Of a stretch of 64,000 nucleotides of DNA, positions 22,101 through 32,261 are shown in pieces (position 1 is the first letter of the stretch; every line of letters begins with the position of its first letter). The notes under the pieces were generated by a model. It was not told the origin of the DNA. It did no database searches and was given only the letters and a program-made list of their open reading frames with translations. The position numbers and the translations under genes were made by a program. Location of the stretch: NCBI GenBank assembly GCA_039707655.1, contig CM077670.1:145432001-145496000 (forward strand). Direction: 5' to 3'. This DNA comes from Elymus sibiricus (taxonomy: Eukaryota > Streptophyta > Magnoliopsida > Poales > Poaceae).

Positions 22101-22547
22101 TCAATCAGAATGACACCAAATCGAGCTACCGGCCAGACACCCTTCTCCCTAGTCTACGGGGCAGAAGCAGTTCTCCCCACAGAACTCATATACGGGTCAC
22201 CTCGAGTACTCGCTTATGATGAGCTTGAGCAAGAGTAGCTGCGCCAGGATGACGCCACGCTCCTTGAGGAAGATCGTCTTCGAGCAGCTGTGCGAGCTGC
22301 ACGCTACCAGCAAGCCTTGCGTTGCTATCATAGCCGCAAGGTTCATGCCCGAAGCCTTGAGGAAGGTGACCTTGTTCTTCGGTGCATTCCGTCGGTCAAG
22401 AATTCTAACAAGTTGACGCCGAAGTGGGAAGGCCCTTATCGGGTAGTACGAGTCACCAGGCCCGGCGTAGTCCGCCTGGAGACCGAAGATGGCATTCCAG
22501 TGAGCAATTCCTGGAATATCTAACACCTTCGTAAGTTCTACCCATAA
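16191..22547 (+). pseudogene. Tat-lineage gag-pol polyprotein with nine in-frame stops
   Basis: One frame runs from ATG 16191 (MAPKKKGATAVDP) to TAA 22545-22547 with no frameshift, interrupted by stops at 16326, 17193, 17901, 18129, 19095, 19506, 21363, 22236 and 22521. Domains in order: low-complexity N-terminus; gag (about 17215-17700); C-x2-H-x4-H-x4-C finger CKIHRTKGHDLQNC (about 17949-17990); retropepsin-like MLVDGGAGLNLIS (about 18460); RT (19137-19900) with YMDD at 19677-19688; RNase H (about 20030-20560); a second, archaeal-type RNase H (about 20655-21040); integrase (21400-22540) with an HHCC finger, WGLDILGPF, IITDNG and QAERANAE carrying the D,D,E residues. These would make element cDNA and integrate it. 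The key catalytic residues I can see are present; the damage is nonsense mutation. Some stops could be read through, but nine cannot be functional. Confidence 0.92.
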
Positions 22548-23330
22548 GGCGCGGTTGCCGGGTCTCCTGGCAACCACCTTTTGTACGAGTTTTGTTGGCA
22601 AGGCATATGATCCATTGTACAAAGCCAGGCGCAGACCCTGTGCATAGTTGAATAAACTTAAGTGTTTTACAATTCTTGTCGATTTTCATGTCAATCTATA
22701 TGCATGCTTGTCTGAGATATTGTATTACACCTACTTCCGGTAAGCGTTAATGAACCGCCAAGGTTCCATATCTTTCTTTTCCCTTCTTCTTAAAGGACAG
22801 AAGGTTTCCTCGCGTGCAAGTTTGCCGGGGGGGAATGATGGTATGGACACCGACAGGCGACGTTCAAGTTGACATTTTGCAATAAGGAGTACAACGACGA
22901 AAAGCTAAGTTGCAAAACTCTTAAGCAAATTTTTATTCTAGACTTATTTTCCTTGAACAATTTCGGCTTTTGTATGGAAAACCTGCACGCGAAGGAACCT
23001 TGTCGTGATCGGTTGCGCCCTTACTTTGTTTCGAGTCCGCTCAACAGCTTAAGTGGCTGCACTGAAAACGTCAAGATATCTTGTCGGCAGCGACACCTCC
23101 AGCAGGCTGCTAAGGATCCGTTCCTCAAAGCACTCGCGGCAAGGGTGCGCGCACCGGCAAGTTTGCAATAAGCGTAGGGCATGTACCGTACAAAAAAAAA
23201 GAAATCAGACAAGAGAAATAGCATACATTCATCCAAAACATAGCAAGTTATATTACTGGTCGCTGCGATTCTAACTTAAGATAAAACTGTCTTTGGCATG
23301 GAATGGTGGCGACAAAATGAAGTGAAGCGG
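22548..23330 (+). other. Pol 3' region between gag-pol and antisense gene of element D
   Basis: Non-coding sequence between the end of gag-pol and the 3' end of the antisense gene. It contains CCGGCAAG-type GC-rich patches and AT-rich stretches. I see no domain, terminal repeat or RNA gene. Confidence 0.5.
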
Positions 23331-25691
23331 CTAGTCCCTGCGCTGGCCTTCAACCCTCTTGACTTGGCTCACTCTGTCGATGATGGGCGCGACAAGCTCT
23401 TCGAGGGCCTTGAGGTCTGCATCTTCCGGCAAGCTAGCAAGGACGTTGGTAAGGTTGATGCCAGGGTTCTTGTGCACCACTTTGGTGAGCACCTTGAGGA
23501 GGACGGCCCGGCAGAGTTTGCGGGATTCGTTTGCCAGATGGGTTGCTTAGTCAGACTGGAGCAGCTTGAGGGCGTCGACGATGCTCTCGAAGAACATGGT
23601 TAACTTGGCGCTCGAAGACACCCTATCATCAGAAGAGTAGTTGAAGTTTTTCAAGCTATGGTGGACAGTTCTGCGGCAAGCCTTTCCGCGACGTCGACAA
23701 GGCGCTCAGTCCAGATCTTCACACCTTTCTCAAAGTCATTATAAGTGGCGGCGGCGTTGTTGAGCAGGCTCTTCTCACTCTAGAGATCTTTGATCAAAGC
23801 CCTCTCGCGAGCTTTGCCATTCTCAAGGGACTCCTCCAGCATTGCCAGCTTTAGGGTCAGATCAGCGATGGATTCATTGGCTGAGATAAGCTCCTTGGTC
23901 TTGCCGGACATGGCGGTATGCATCTCCGCCGGGCTGTAGAGAGTTTTCTCTCTGTCGGCTTTGAGCGTCGAGATTTCCTTTCCACGATCCCCGAGATCTG
24001 CTTCCAGCCTCTTCACTTTATCGCCCAGCTCATTCTTGGCGGCCTCTGCAGCTTCGGCGATATCGATGGCTCCCTTTAACTTGTCGGCATGGTCTATGTC
24101 CAGAGCTTCGAGTGTTTCCTTGTGTCTCTGCTCCAGCTCCTGAGTTCGCCGCGCGACAAGCTTCTCGATCTCTTCGTCCTTGCCGCGGAGCTTGGCAGCA
24201 AGCGCCTCCTCGTGAGCGGCAAGGTATTCTTCATAAGCATCGAGCCCGGCGCGGCGTTCCGTTAAGCGAGCTTCCTCTGCAGCAGCCTGCTGCGCGGCCT
24301 CCTCCTGTGCCTTCTCGGCATCGGACTGCTTTAAGAGGAAATCGCTCCAACTTTGATTCAGTTGCTCCCGACCAGCCGTCAGTTCCTGGAAAGCCTCGGC
24401 GTACCAGACTTGCATCTCTTCAACGCGCTTCTGGAAATCCGCCTCCGCTGCTTCAACGACTGCCGCCCTGGAGTCCAACTTCTCCTTTCGGGTGCGGTGG
24501 AGCATCTGGAGCTTTTGAAAGTTGTCGCTCATCGCTTGGAGGAGTTGTTCTTCCCTGGACCCGCTGCTGCTGGCGCATGGCTCATCGACGATCTTAAGTC
24601 CAGCGGCGGCGATGACGTCTTCATCAAAATTTTCTCCTTCGGTTGGCACCCCAGTGCTTGCCATCCCTGGTATGCTGACGAACAGGTTGTCGCCAACCTT
24701 AAGGTATCTGCTTGACGGGGGGGGGCGTCGGATGTTGACGGTTGATCCTCGACAACCGCCTCACCAGCAACTGGGGGCTCCGCGACTGGTGTACCGCCAG
24801 GCGCTCCTGTGGCAGCAATGCTGTCAGTATGGTCGCCGGTCTCCTTGCCGGCCCCCTCAGCAGACCCCTTGGTGGTTTCTTCCTGTACGGCCTTGGCGGT
24901 TTCGTCAGCTGCGACTCTGTCGGCCTCGGCAGTAGCGTCCTTGGCGGTCTCTTCGATGACAATATCAACATCCATTTGTTCCATCAAAGGAAGATCTGAA
25001 GACCAAGAAAGGAAACAAGATGAGACCGAAGTTGAAGTCCAAGAAGACAAAAATAAAGAAAGAATGATACGTGCACCAAGGCAAACAGTTTACCTGTGTC
25101 GACCTGTTGAGAGGTGGTTTCTCCTTTCCCAGCAACATGGGTTGCCGATGTAGGATTGCCAGTGCCCGTGCTTGCCGGCTCCTCTTCAACGCGAATGGGC
25201 TCGTCAGTGGAAGCCCTTGCCGAAGGTTCATCTCTGGGCGGCGTGGTTGACGGAGGCGGCACGTCAGGGACGGCCTCCAATGGCTCTCCTTGTTGCCGTT
25301 CTTCTCCTACAAGCCCGGTGATGTCAATAGTGAAGATATTCACCCCAATGCTCGCCAGCGGAAAATGAGTAGTGGGCTCACGCTGGGGGCTGCGTCGAGG
25401 GCTGGGCTCCGGGCTGGTGATGATGGGCTCCGGCGCACCTACCGTGCTTGTCGGAGGCTCATCACCCGTTGAAGTCTTCGCCTTCTTCGCCATCCTTTGC
25501 GCCAATGTTTCCGTATCTCTGTGGAGACAAGCCAAAGCAAAACAAATGAGTTAAGCAAAACCAGGAATTCAGAAGTTGAAAGATGCGGCAAGGACCGTTA
25601 CTCTTCTCTTTCCGGACTAAAGGCGGAGATGTCAAAGTCAATCTCCACTGCAGTGTCCGTGCGAGGGGGTGGAGAAGGGGTCCAGGGGTCC
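23331..25691 (-). pseudogene. Antisense spliced accessory gene of Tat element D, 5'-truncated
   Basis: This gene lies antisense to gag-pol, between pol and the 3' LTR, as is typical for Tat elements. Three minus-strand exons fit: 25691-25602, 25518-25094 and 24995-23331. The introns are 25601-25519 (GTAACG...CACAG) and 25093-24996 (GTAAAC...TTCAG), both keeping phase. Exon 2 is Pro/Ser/Thr-rich with a Lys patch. Exon 3 holds a long alanine/glutamate-rich coiled coil (about 24560-23790), followed by a C-terminal block ending VEGQRRD at 23331. Defects: TAG at 23780, a frameshift near 23675, and a stop near 23547. The usual N-terminal 'putative gypsy type transposon' domain is missing because the sequence breaks at 25691 into the LTR. 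The function of this family is unknown; it is not needed for known enzyme steps. Confidence 0.75.
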
Positions 25692-26164
25692 AGCGGCAGA
25701 TGGGATTAAGTGGTGCTGATGGGACGGGCTATTTTTCCGTCCCCAAGAAAGTAAGGGACACCTAAGTGGAGCATTCAATGCGTTTTGTCCTAAGTCGTCA
25801 GTGATAAGCATGTAAAGACTGTAGCAACTTTACACCTCTTGTACGTACTGTTCGCCACTGTTGGTGACCCCTTGGTCATATAAAAGGAGGCCCAAGGCGA
25901 AGCTACAGGGGGGAGGGAGCTTTTCTGGCCCAGCTGCATGCGTAGCCACCCTTCTTGCGTAGTGTTCACCAAGAAGCGCTCCGTGTATCTGAGCTTAAAC
26001 ATCCACAATAAACCAAAGCAGGAGTAGGGTTTTACGCTACTCAGCGGCCCAAACCTGGGTAAAAATCCCCGCGTTGATCGTTGGATCCACTCTTTGTGTA
26101 CATCTTCTCCCCAGCTGAACCGTAAAAGGGATCCACGCGGTCCCATAGGTGTCGTACGCCGACA
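25692..26164 (+). repeat. 3' LTR of Tat element D, 5'-truncated (473 bp)
   Basis: It matches 15634-16106 of the 5' LTR base for base in length, including the TATA box (25879-25885), and ends GCCGACA before the GTTTT duplication. The first 308 bp of the LTR are absent, and the break joins directly to exon 1 of the antisense gene. A single deletion therefore removed the LTR start, the polypurine tract and the gene's 5' end. Confidence 0.88.
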
Positions 26165-27951
26165 GTTTTGTGTGGATGAAGTGTTCGAAGATCGAGGAGG
26201 TATCGATATGAGGAGAATAAGGAGAGGCAAGAGTTCAAACTTGGGGATTCCCAAGGAACCCCAAGTAAATATTCTAGGAGACTCAAGCGTCTAAGCTTGG
26301 GGATGCCCCGGAAGGCATCCCATCTTTCTTCAACAATTATCGGTATGTCTCGGTTTTTGTTTTGTTCACATGATATGCGTAAATTCTTGAAGTGTCGTGT
26401 GCTTTTTTTTCTTTTAGTAATGCACCATGCTGGTATGAGATAGTCCTTGGTTGATTTATAGAATGCTTCATGCACTTCACTTATATCTTTTGAGTATGGC
26501 TTTATAGAATGCTTCGTGTGCTTCACTTATATCATTTGAAGTTCGGATGCCTGTTTCTCTACATATAGAAAACCGTTATTTGTAGAATGCTCTTTTGCTT
26601 CTCTTATATTTATTAGAGCGTGGTCTTTTGTAGAAAGAATTAAACTCTCATGCTTCACTTATATCTATTTAGAGAGTCAACAGGAATTAGTCATTCACAT
26701 GGTTAGTCATAAAATCCAAGATAAAATTTGTAGATCACTGAATATGATAAGTTTGATTCCTTGCAATAGTTTTGCGATATTAAGATGGTGATATGTGGGA
26801 GGTACTAGTGAATGATTGTGATTTAGTAAGAATATTGGTGTTAAGGTATGTGACTCCCGAAGCATGCACGTATAGTTATGCAACAAAGTTATATCCTACT
26901 CATGTTAATATCCAATGTTAATTATTCGCAATGCATGATTATGACCGTTGTCGCTCTCTAGTTGGCCGCTTCTCAATCTATTTGCTAGACGTCACCTGTA
27001 CTAAGCGGGAATGCTGCTTGTGCATCCAAATCCTTAAACCAAACTTGTTCCAGATGATTCCACCATATCTACCTATATCCGGTATTACTCTGCCGTTCCA
27101 AGTAAATTTGCATGTGCCACCTCTAATCATTCAAATAAGCATCTGTTTTGTGTGCCCATACCGCTCATGCTGCGGCAGGGGGTGGTCAGTATCTTCCATG
27201 CTAAGAGGTTTATTATCATGATGGGTGTTTATTCACTTGTCATTGCACAAGAGATGCTGGTAATTGGGATGCCCAGTCTTGTAATCAAAATGAAAAAATA
27301 TATAATGAAACAAACCCCCCGGAAAGTTGATTGTATGGAGGGCACCTGAGGATTCGGCTAGCCATGGCTTGTGTTTGAATGGGTGAGGGGGAGTAAACTT
27401 TACCTTTCCGCTTAGGAACCACCGATAATGTGTTTTGCATGGAAGATATTGAGAATCCTCAGTCGTGACATTGACAGGAAAAGTACACCTCTCAAAATGT
27501 ATTCATCTCTGATTTAAGCTTCGAGCTCTGGCACCTCTGCAAATCCATGCTTCCCTTTACGAAGGGCCTATCTATTTACTTTATGTTATTTTACTTTTAT
27601 TGTTGAGTCATCACCTTCTCATTCAAGCACCAGTTGGAGAGCACTATTGTCATTTTTATGCATTGAGTACAGTCAATGTTGTGTACATCGGATCAATGAT
27701 TGAGCATGCTGGGCTAGGTATAGCATTCTTTAGCATTTTTATTTTGAAAGGCATGATTGTTTGTTGGTATGCCTGAGTATTGATGTCTTTATATCAAATG
27801 ATAGACTATTGCCTTGAATCACTCGTATCTTAATACTCATGCCATGATTAGACTATATGATCAAGATTATGTTAGGTAGCATTCCACATCAAAAATTATC
27901 TTTTTATCATTTACCTACTCGAGGACGAGCAGGAATTAAGCTTGGGGATGA
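26165..27951 (+). other. Non-coding 3' internal region of element B
   Basis: This resumes B's body after the Tat element (GTTTT duplication 26165-26169). It has no supported gene. It contains a degenerate repeat around TAGAATGCTT and GCTTCACTTATATC at about 26450-26680. A block at 26880-27590 is clearly related to 46320-47040 of element H. It ends in the purine-rich AAGCTTGGGGATGA tract that primes plus-strand synthesis just before the 3' LTR at 27952. Confidence 0.7.
26450..26680. repeat. Degenerate repeats in element B internal region
   Basis: Four diverged copies of a unit with TAGAATGCTT and GCTTCACTTATATC occur in a row, spaced about 50-70 bp. They are imperfect and show no CRISPR-like spacing or coding potential. 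Confidence 0.55.
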
Positions 27952-28139
27952 TGATACGTCTCCGTCGTATCTATAACTTTTGATTGCTTCATGCCAATAT
28001 TTTACAACTTTTACATACTTATGGCAACAATTTATTTGATTTTCTTGGACTAACATATTGATCCAGTGCCCAGTGCCAGTTCATGTTTGTTGCATGTTTT
28101 TTGTTTCGCACAAAATCCATATCAAACGAAGTCCAAACG

Positions 28140-31100
28140 TGTCAGGACCCCGATCCTAAGTCACACCGATCTAGCATGTAACACATCATATCACTTTGCG
28201 GCCTCATGCACGGTAACCCACGGCTGCCACCTTTACCTTGGCCGGGACCGTTTGCATCTTTTGGCTCACGTATATGATTATGTCGCTAGCATCCATATGA
28301 CAGAGAACCTGGGCCAACATGACTAGTCGTAAACCAAGGTGGCACAAACTTACAGGGACAGGCATACATGACACAACAATGCACGTATCGGTCATCAGCG
28401 TGTGAAACTAAGTCGTAGCAAGCTACAAGGACTCCAGTAAAACATCGCGTGACATTTCCCCAAAGGGACAGACACAGGAGCAAAGAAGGACACATGTCGA
28501 TCAATCCACGTGTTCCGGAGCAGTAGCAAGCTACCAAGGCTCAGTCGAAGCACTAGGAGGCGTTTCCCCATAAGAAAGGCTACCAAGAATAAACAACTAG
28601 GTGTCGAATCCCACACATACCAAGCATTTCAATCACATACACACAATATGCTCAATATGTGTAAATACAACATGGCATCACAACAAAACTCTACGACTCA
28701 AAGTATTCATTTAGGAGGCTCCGAAGAGCCATACATAACATATCCATATAGGTAGGGGTCACATGACCCAACACTCAAGTCATACAAGCATACAAGCACA
28801 AGCGGAAGCTTAACTTGTTTGGGTACAGACAACTAGAAAGGAAAAAGGCTGTAGAAGCCTGCCTATCTACAAAGACCCTTCACAGGCACAGGATTGCCAC
28901 CTGGGTAGCAAGTCACTCGTCAACGTCGAGGTCTATATAGAATCCGTTAGTGTTCTTGGGGTTCTCCTCTGCAGCAGTTTATTAAGCAAACGTGAGTACA
29001 ACGGTACTCAGCAAGATTTACATCAGATCTAACTACTCATGCAACAATATCAACAAAGGGGGAAGTGGTGTTTATTGCAGCAAGCCAGCTTTGACTCTTG
29101 GCTATCCTGTACTACGACTACCAGTAGTTGGATTAAGATGCGATAGCGCACACGAGTCCACTAATCACCACGACAATACACTACCGTGGATCCTCTCCCG
29201 TGTGCCTACGAGCAGGCCATCCACAGCACTCACACTTGTCTTGATACTTTTATGAGTCACCATTCAAGTTGTTACGAACAATATATGTTCCCAAGTAGTC
29301 CATAACCGATGACGCGGCTATTCGAATAGTTTGATAACCCTGCAGGGGTGTACTTCTTCACACATGTGTCCACCACTTAGCGCCTGCACACGTCATGTGC
29401 TCGGCAGACTTCAAGCGAAAGCCGGCGGGGGTGTAGACCACGACCTAACCAACCACACAAGTCTCTAGTCTAGGTTTATCGCCTATTTGAGTTCCATCCG
29501 TAAGGAAGTCCGGCCGAGGTTTCCACTACGGCCCCAAACGATGTGTGCATGGTTCCCAAGCCCACCAAACGGGTGACTCGGTACACCATGCCACTTGCCT
29601 ACCGCATCATAGCCCACCCCTAAGGTCAGCGCTACGCACGGCCTCCAGCATACTACAAACACCAGAAACTACTTGCAACTCCTGGACAGAGGACAGGGTG
29701 ATCAATAAGTCGAGCGGGGTCATATTTCAGGGCCGAATGTGTGGTAGTAGCTGATCTTGGATCACATACACGGAACTCAGTTCTTAAGGACGGTTCCAAT
29801 GAAACAACCCACCATGTACTCTTACATGGCCTCTCATCGATACCTTTACCAAAACAGGTTCAACACTTCACTCTCATTACCGAGCACAACCATTTCACTC
29901 CAATCCATCAACCAGATGAACCAGACCTGACACAACTCTAAGCACAGTAGGCATAGCATGGTAGGAACACATCATGGGCTCAAACAACTCCTACACATGC
30001 TAGTGGGTTTCAGCTATTTACTGTGGCAATGACATGTCATGCAGAGGAAAGGGGTTTAACTACCGCAGCAAATAGCAGTTGAAACAATGTTGTCTTAATC
30101 CAGTAAAAGAGAGCAGGAGCGAGAGGATGGGTTTGTATCAGAATGTTCAATGGGGGTTGCTTGCCTGACAGAGTGGTAGAAGGGTACTGCCCTTCAGCTG
30201 GATACTCGTGAATATCCTCGGGAGCAGAACCTACCACGGAGAACATACCAAAGATACAATCAATACATGGCAATATGCAACATTATGATGCATGATCATG
30301 ACATGGCAAAATGTGTGTGTTTGAGCTAATGCATCTAGCAACAGAATGGTTTGAGTTGATTTGAACCAAGGGTTCAATATCAACCCCCTTATATAGTATT
30401 TCAAATACCATTCTATTGTTTTAACCTAAAGAGTAGGTTTAAGTTGCTTTAACATGCATGAAAGTGATATCAATGGATAGATTGGATTTTTCTAATCATT
30501 TTTCATATATAAATCTTTTCCATCCGAGATACGGTTGATTTATTATGAATTTTTGAAGTTTAAATCATTTTCTGGATTTTCCTGGTTATTCTAAATAAAC
30601 TAAATCCAGTAAATGATTTACTGCGTCAGCATAACATCAGGATGACATCAGCAGTCAACACGGGCGGTCCAGGTCAAACTGACCAGTGGCACCCGCATGT
30701 CAGTCTCTCATCTAATTAACAGGGTTAATTAGTGCTAAAATAATCCTAATCCTAAATTAGTTAGGGCATGGGCCCACATGTCAGTGGGTCAGCGGGTTAA
30801 TTAAGTTTGATTAAAAACTTAACCAAAAATTAGCAGGGCTGGGGCCCACCTGTCAGTGACCCAGGGGAGTCAAACCCCTGGTCAACCGGGTCAAACCCGC
30901 CGGTCAAATGGGTCAAACCCACCGGCGTTTAGCCGCCGGCGGGGTCAGACGCGGCGGAGCGCTGCGGGATTTGGCTATGGTGCCCCGTTCGATGCGTGGC
31001 TAGGCTCGTTGGAGAGCTCTCATCGGCGCGCATCGAATGGGGGTGGTGGCCGGGCCAGTGGTGGCTGGAGCTGACGGCGGCAAGCTCGGCAGCGGCGGTC

Positions 31101-32252
31101 GGAGTTCGGGTGTGATCGGGGTTGTCGCTGCGGCATGCAAACGAGCGAGGCGAGGTGCTAGCGAGGCTCTACGCAAGGCGGCGACCACGTTGGGCACGCG
31201 CCCGGGACCAAATGGTCACCGGAGCGTCATTGGCGGCGAGCTCAGTCGGCGGCGTGTTCGGTCACGAGCGAAGCGACAGCTACGGCGAGCCTACGGGGAA
31301 AAGGAGAGGAGGGTTCAGGGGAGAGGCTCACGGCGGTCACGACGAGCAGGTCGGCGAGCTCGGGGAGACGTCAGAGTGAGCGGAACGGCGGAGGCGATCT
31401 CGGGGCAGAGACGGCGGCGTCGAGCTCGATGGCGACGTTTCCCGGCGTCCGACGATGCGTGGCTCTGCGAGGAGGCATAGGGCGTCCAGGCGGAGCTCGT
31501 AGACACGGCGAGGGATCGAGAGGGAGGCGGTGGCTACGCGTGCGGCGACGGCGAGCGAACGGCGGCTTCGGCCATGGCGTCTAGAGGCGAGGGTGAGAGC
31601 AGGGAGGCGAGTGAGGGGGTTGGCCCGATCCAGATGGCAGCGGGGAGAACAACCGCGGCGTCGCGCTGGCCGGGGATGCAGGCAGGCAGCCTGGTGGCAT
31701 GGGGCCCTGGGCGTGCGCGCGCGTCGGCCACGCGCTCGGCCGACTGGCGCCGCCAGTGGGCTGGGTCGGCACAGGTAAATGGCCCAGGTGAGGTTCCCTC
31801 TCTCTCTCTTTTCCATTTTTGTTCTATTTTCTAATTTTCTTTTCTGTTTTTGATTTAGTAAAAATACTAAACCATTTTATAAAATCCTAAAAATAATTGT
31901 GGGCACTTTTAGAATTATTTCCAGCAACCCTCAACTGTTTTTAGAATTATTTGAGCATTTAAAATATTTATATCATTTAAATGCCCAAATCCAAATACTT
32001 TATGATTTAATTCAAAAATCCAAGATGACCTAGAAAAATGTGAACCATTTTTGGCAGAGGTTTTCACCCAATTCAAAAATGATGAACTTTTCTGAAGGGT
32101 ATTTTGGGTTCATTGAAAATATTTTCAGTTGAGCCTAGTTTTCCAGAGGGTGCTAGGGTTTGTTAATTCCCCATTTCAAATTTAATTGAAATTTAGCCAT
32201 GATGCAGCAAGCAAGTCTAACCCAAGTGCATTACTAAACTAGGGTTGTGACA
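28140..32252 (-). repeat. 3' LTR of Tekay-like element E (4113 bp)
   Basis: It matches 37135-41272 along its full length. Differences in the first 200 bases are mostly C/T and G/A transitions. A GC-rich island at about 30890-31790 produces many long but meaningless frames on both strands; the equivalent region of the other LTR (39880-40800) has the same pattern with different stops, so these are not genes. Confidence 0.92.
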
Positions 32253-32261
32253 ACTCACTAT

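Larger units (their letters stand above)
15326..26164 (+). mobile_element. Tat-lineage Gypsy retrotransposon D (10.8 kb)
   Basis: The element starts TGTTGGTG at 15326, ends GCCGACA at 26164 and is flanked by GTTTT on both sides (15321-15325, 26165-26169). Order: 5' LTR, PBS, one long gag-pol frame, an antisense intron-containing gene, and a 5'-truncated 3' LTR. Two RNase H regions after RT (the second beginning WIMYFDGAFSLQGAG) plus an antisense gene between pol and the 3' LTR are hallmarks of the Tat lineage. The gag-pol frame has nine in-frame stops, so the copy is defective. It sits inside element B and is younger than B. Confidence 0.93.

Noticed and set aside
24112..24935. Plus-strand frames of 120-161 residues
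   Set aside because: They lie opposite the coiled-coil exon of the antisense gene of element D, whose minus-strand reading explains the openness.
31037..31816. Several long overlapping frames on both strands in GC-rich DNA
   Set aside because: They fall in the GC-rich block of an LTR, are Arg/Ala/Pro-rich, and are disrupted differently in the partner LTR at 39850-40850.
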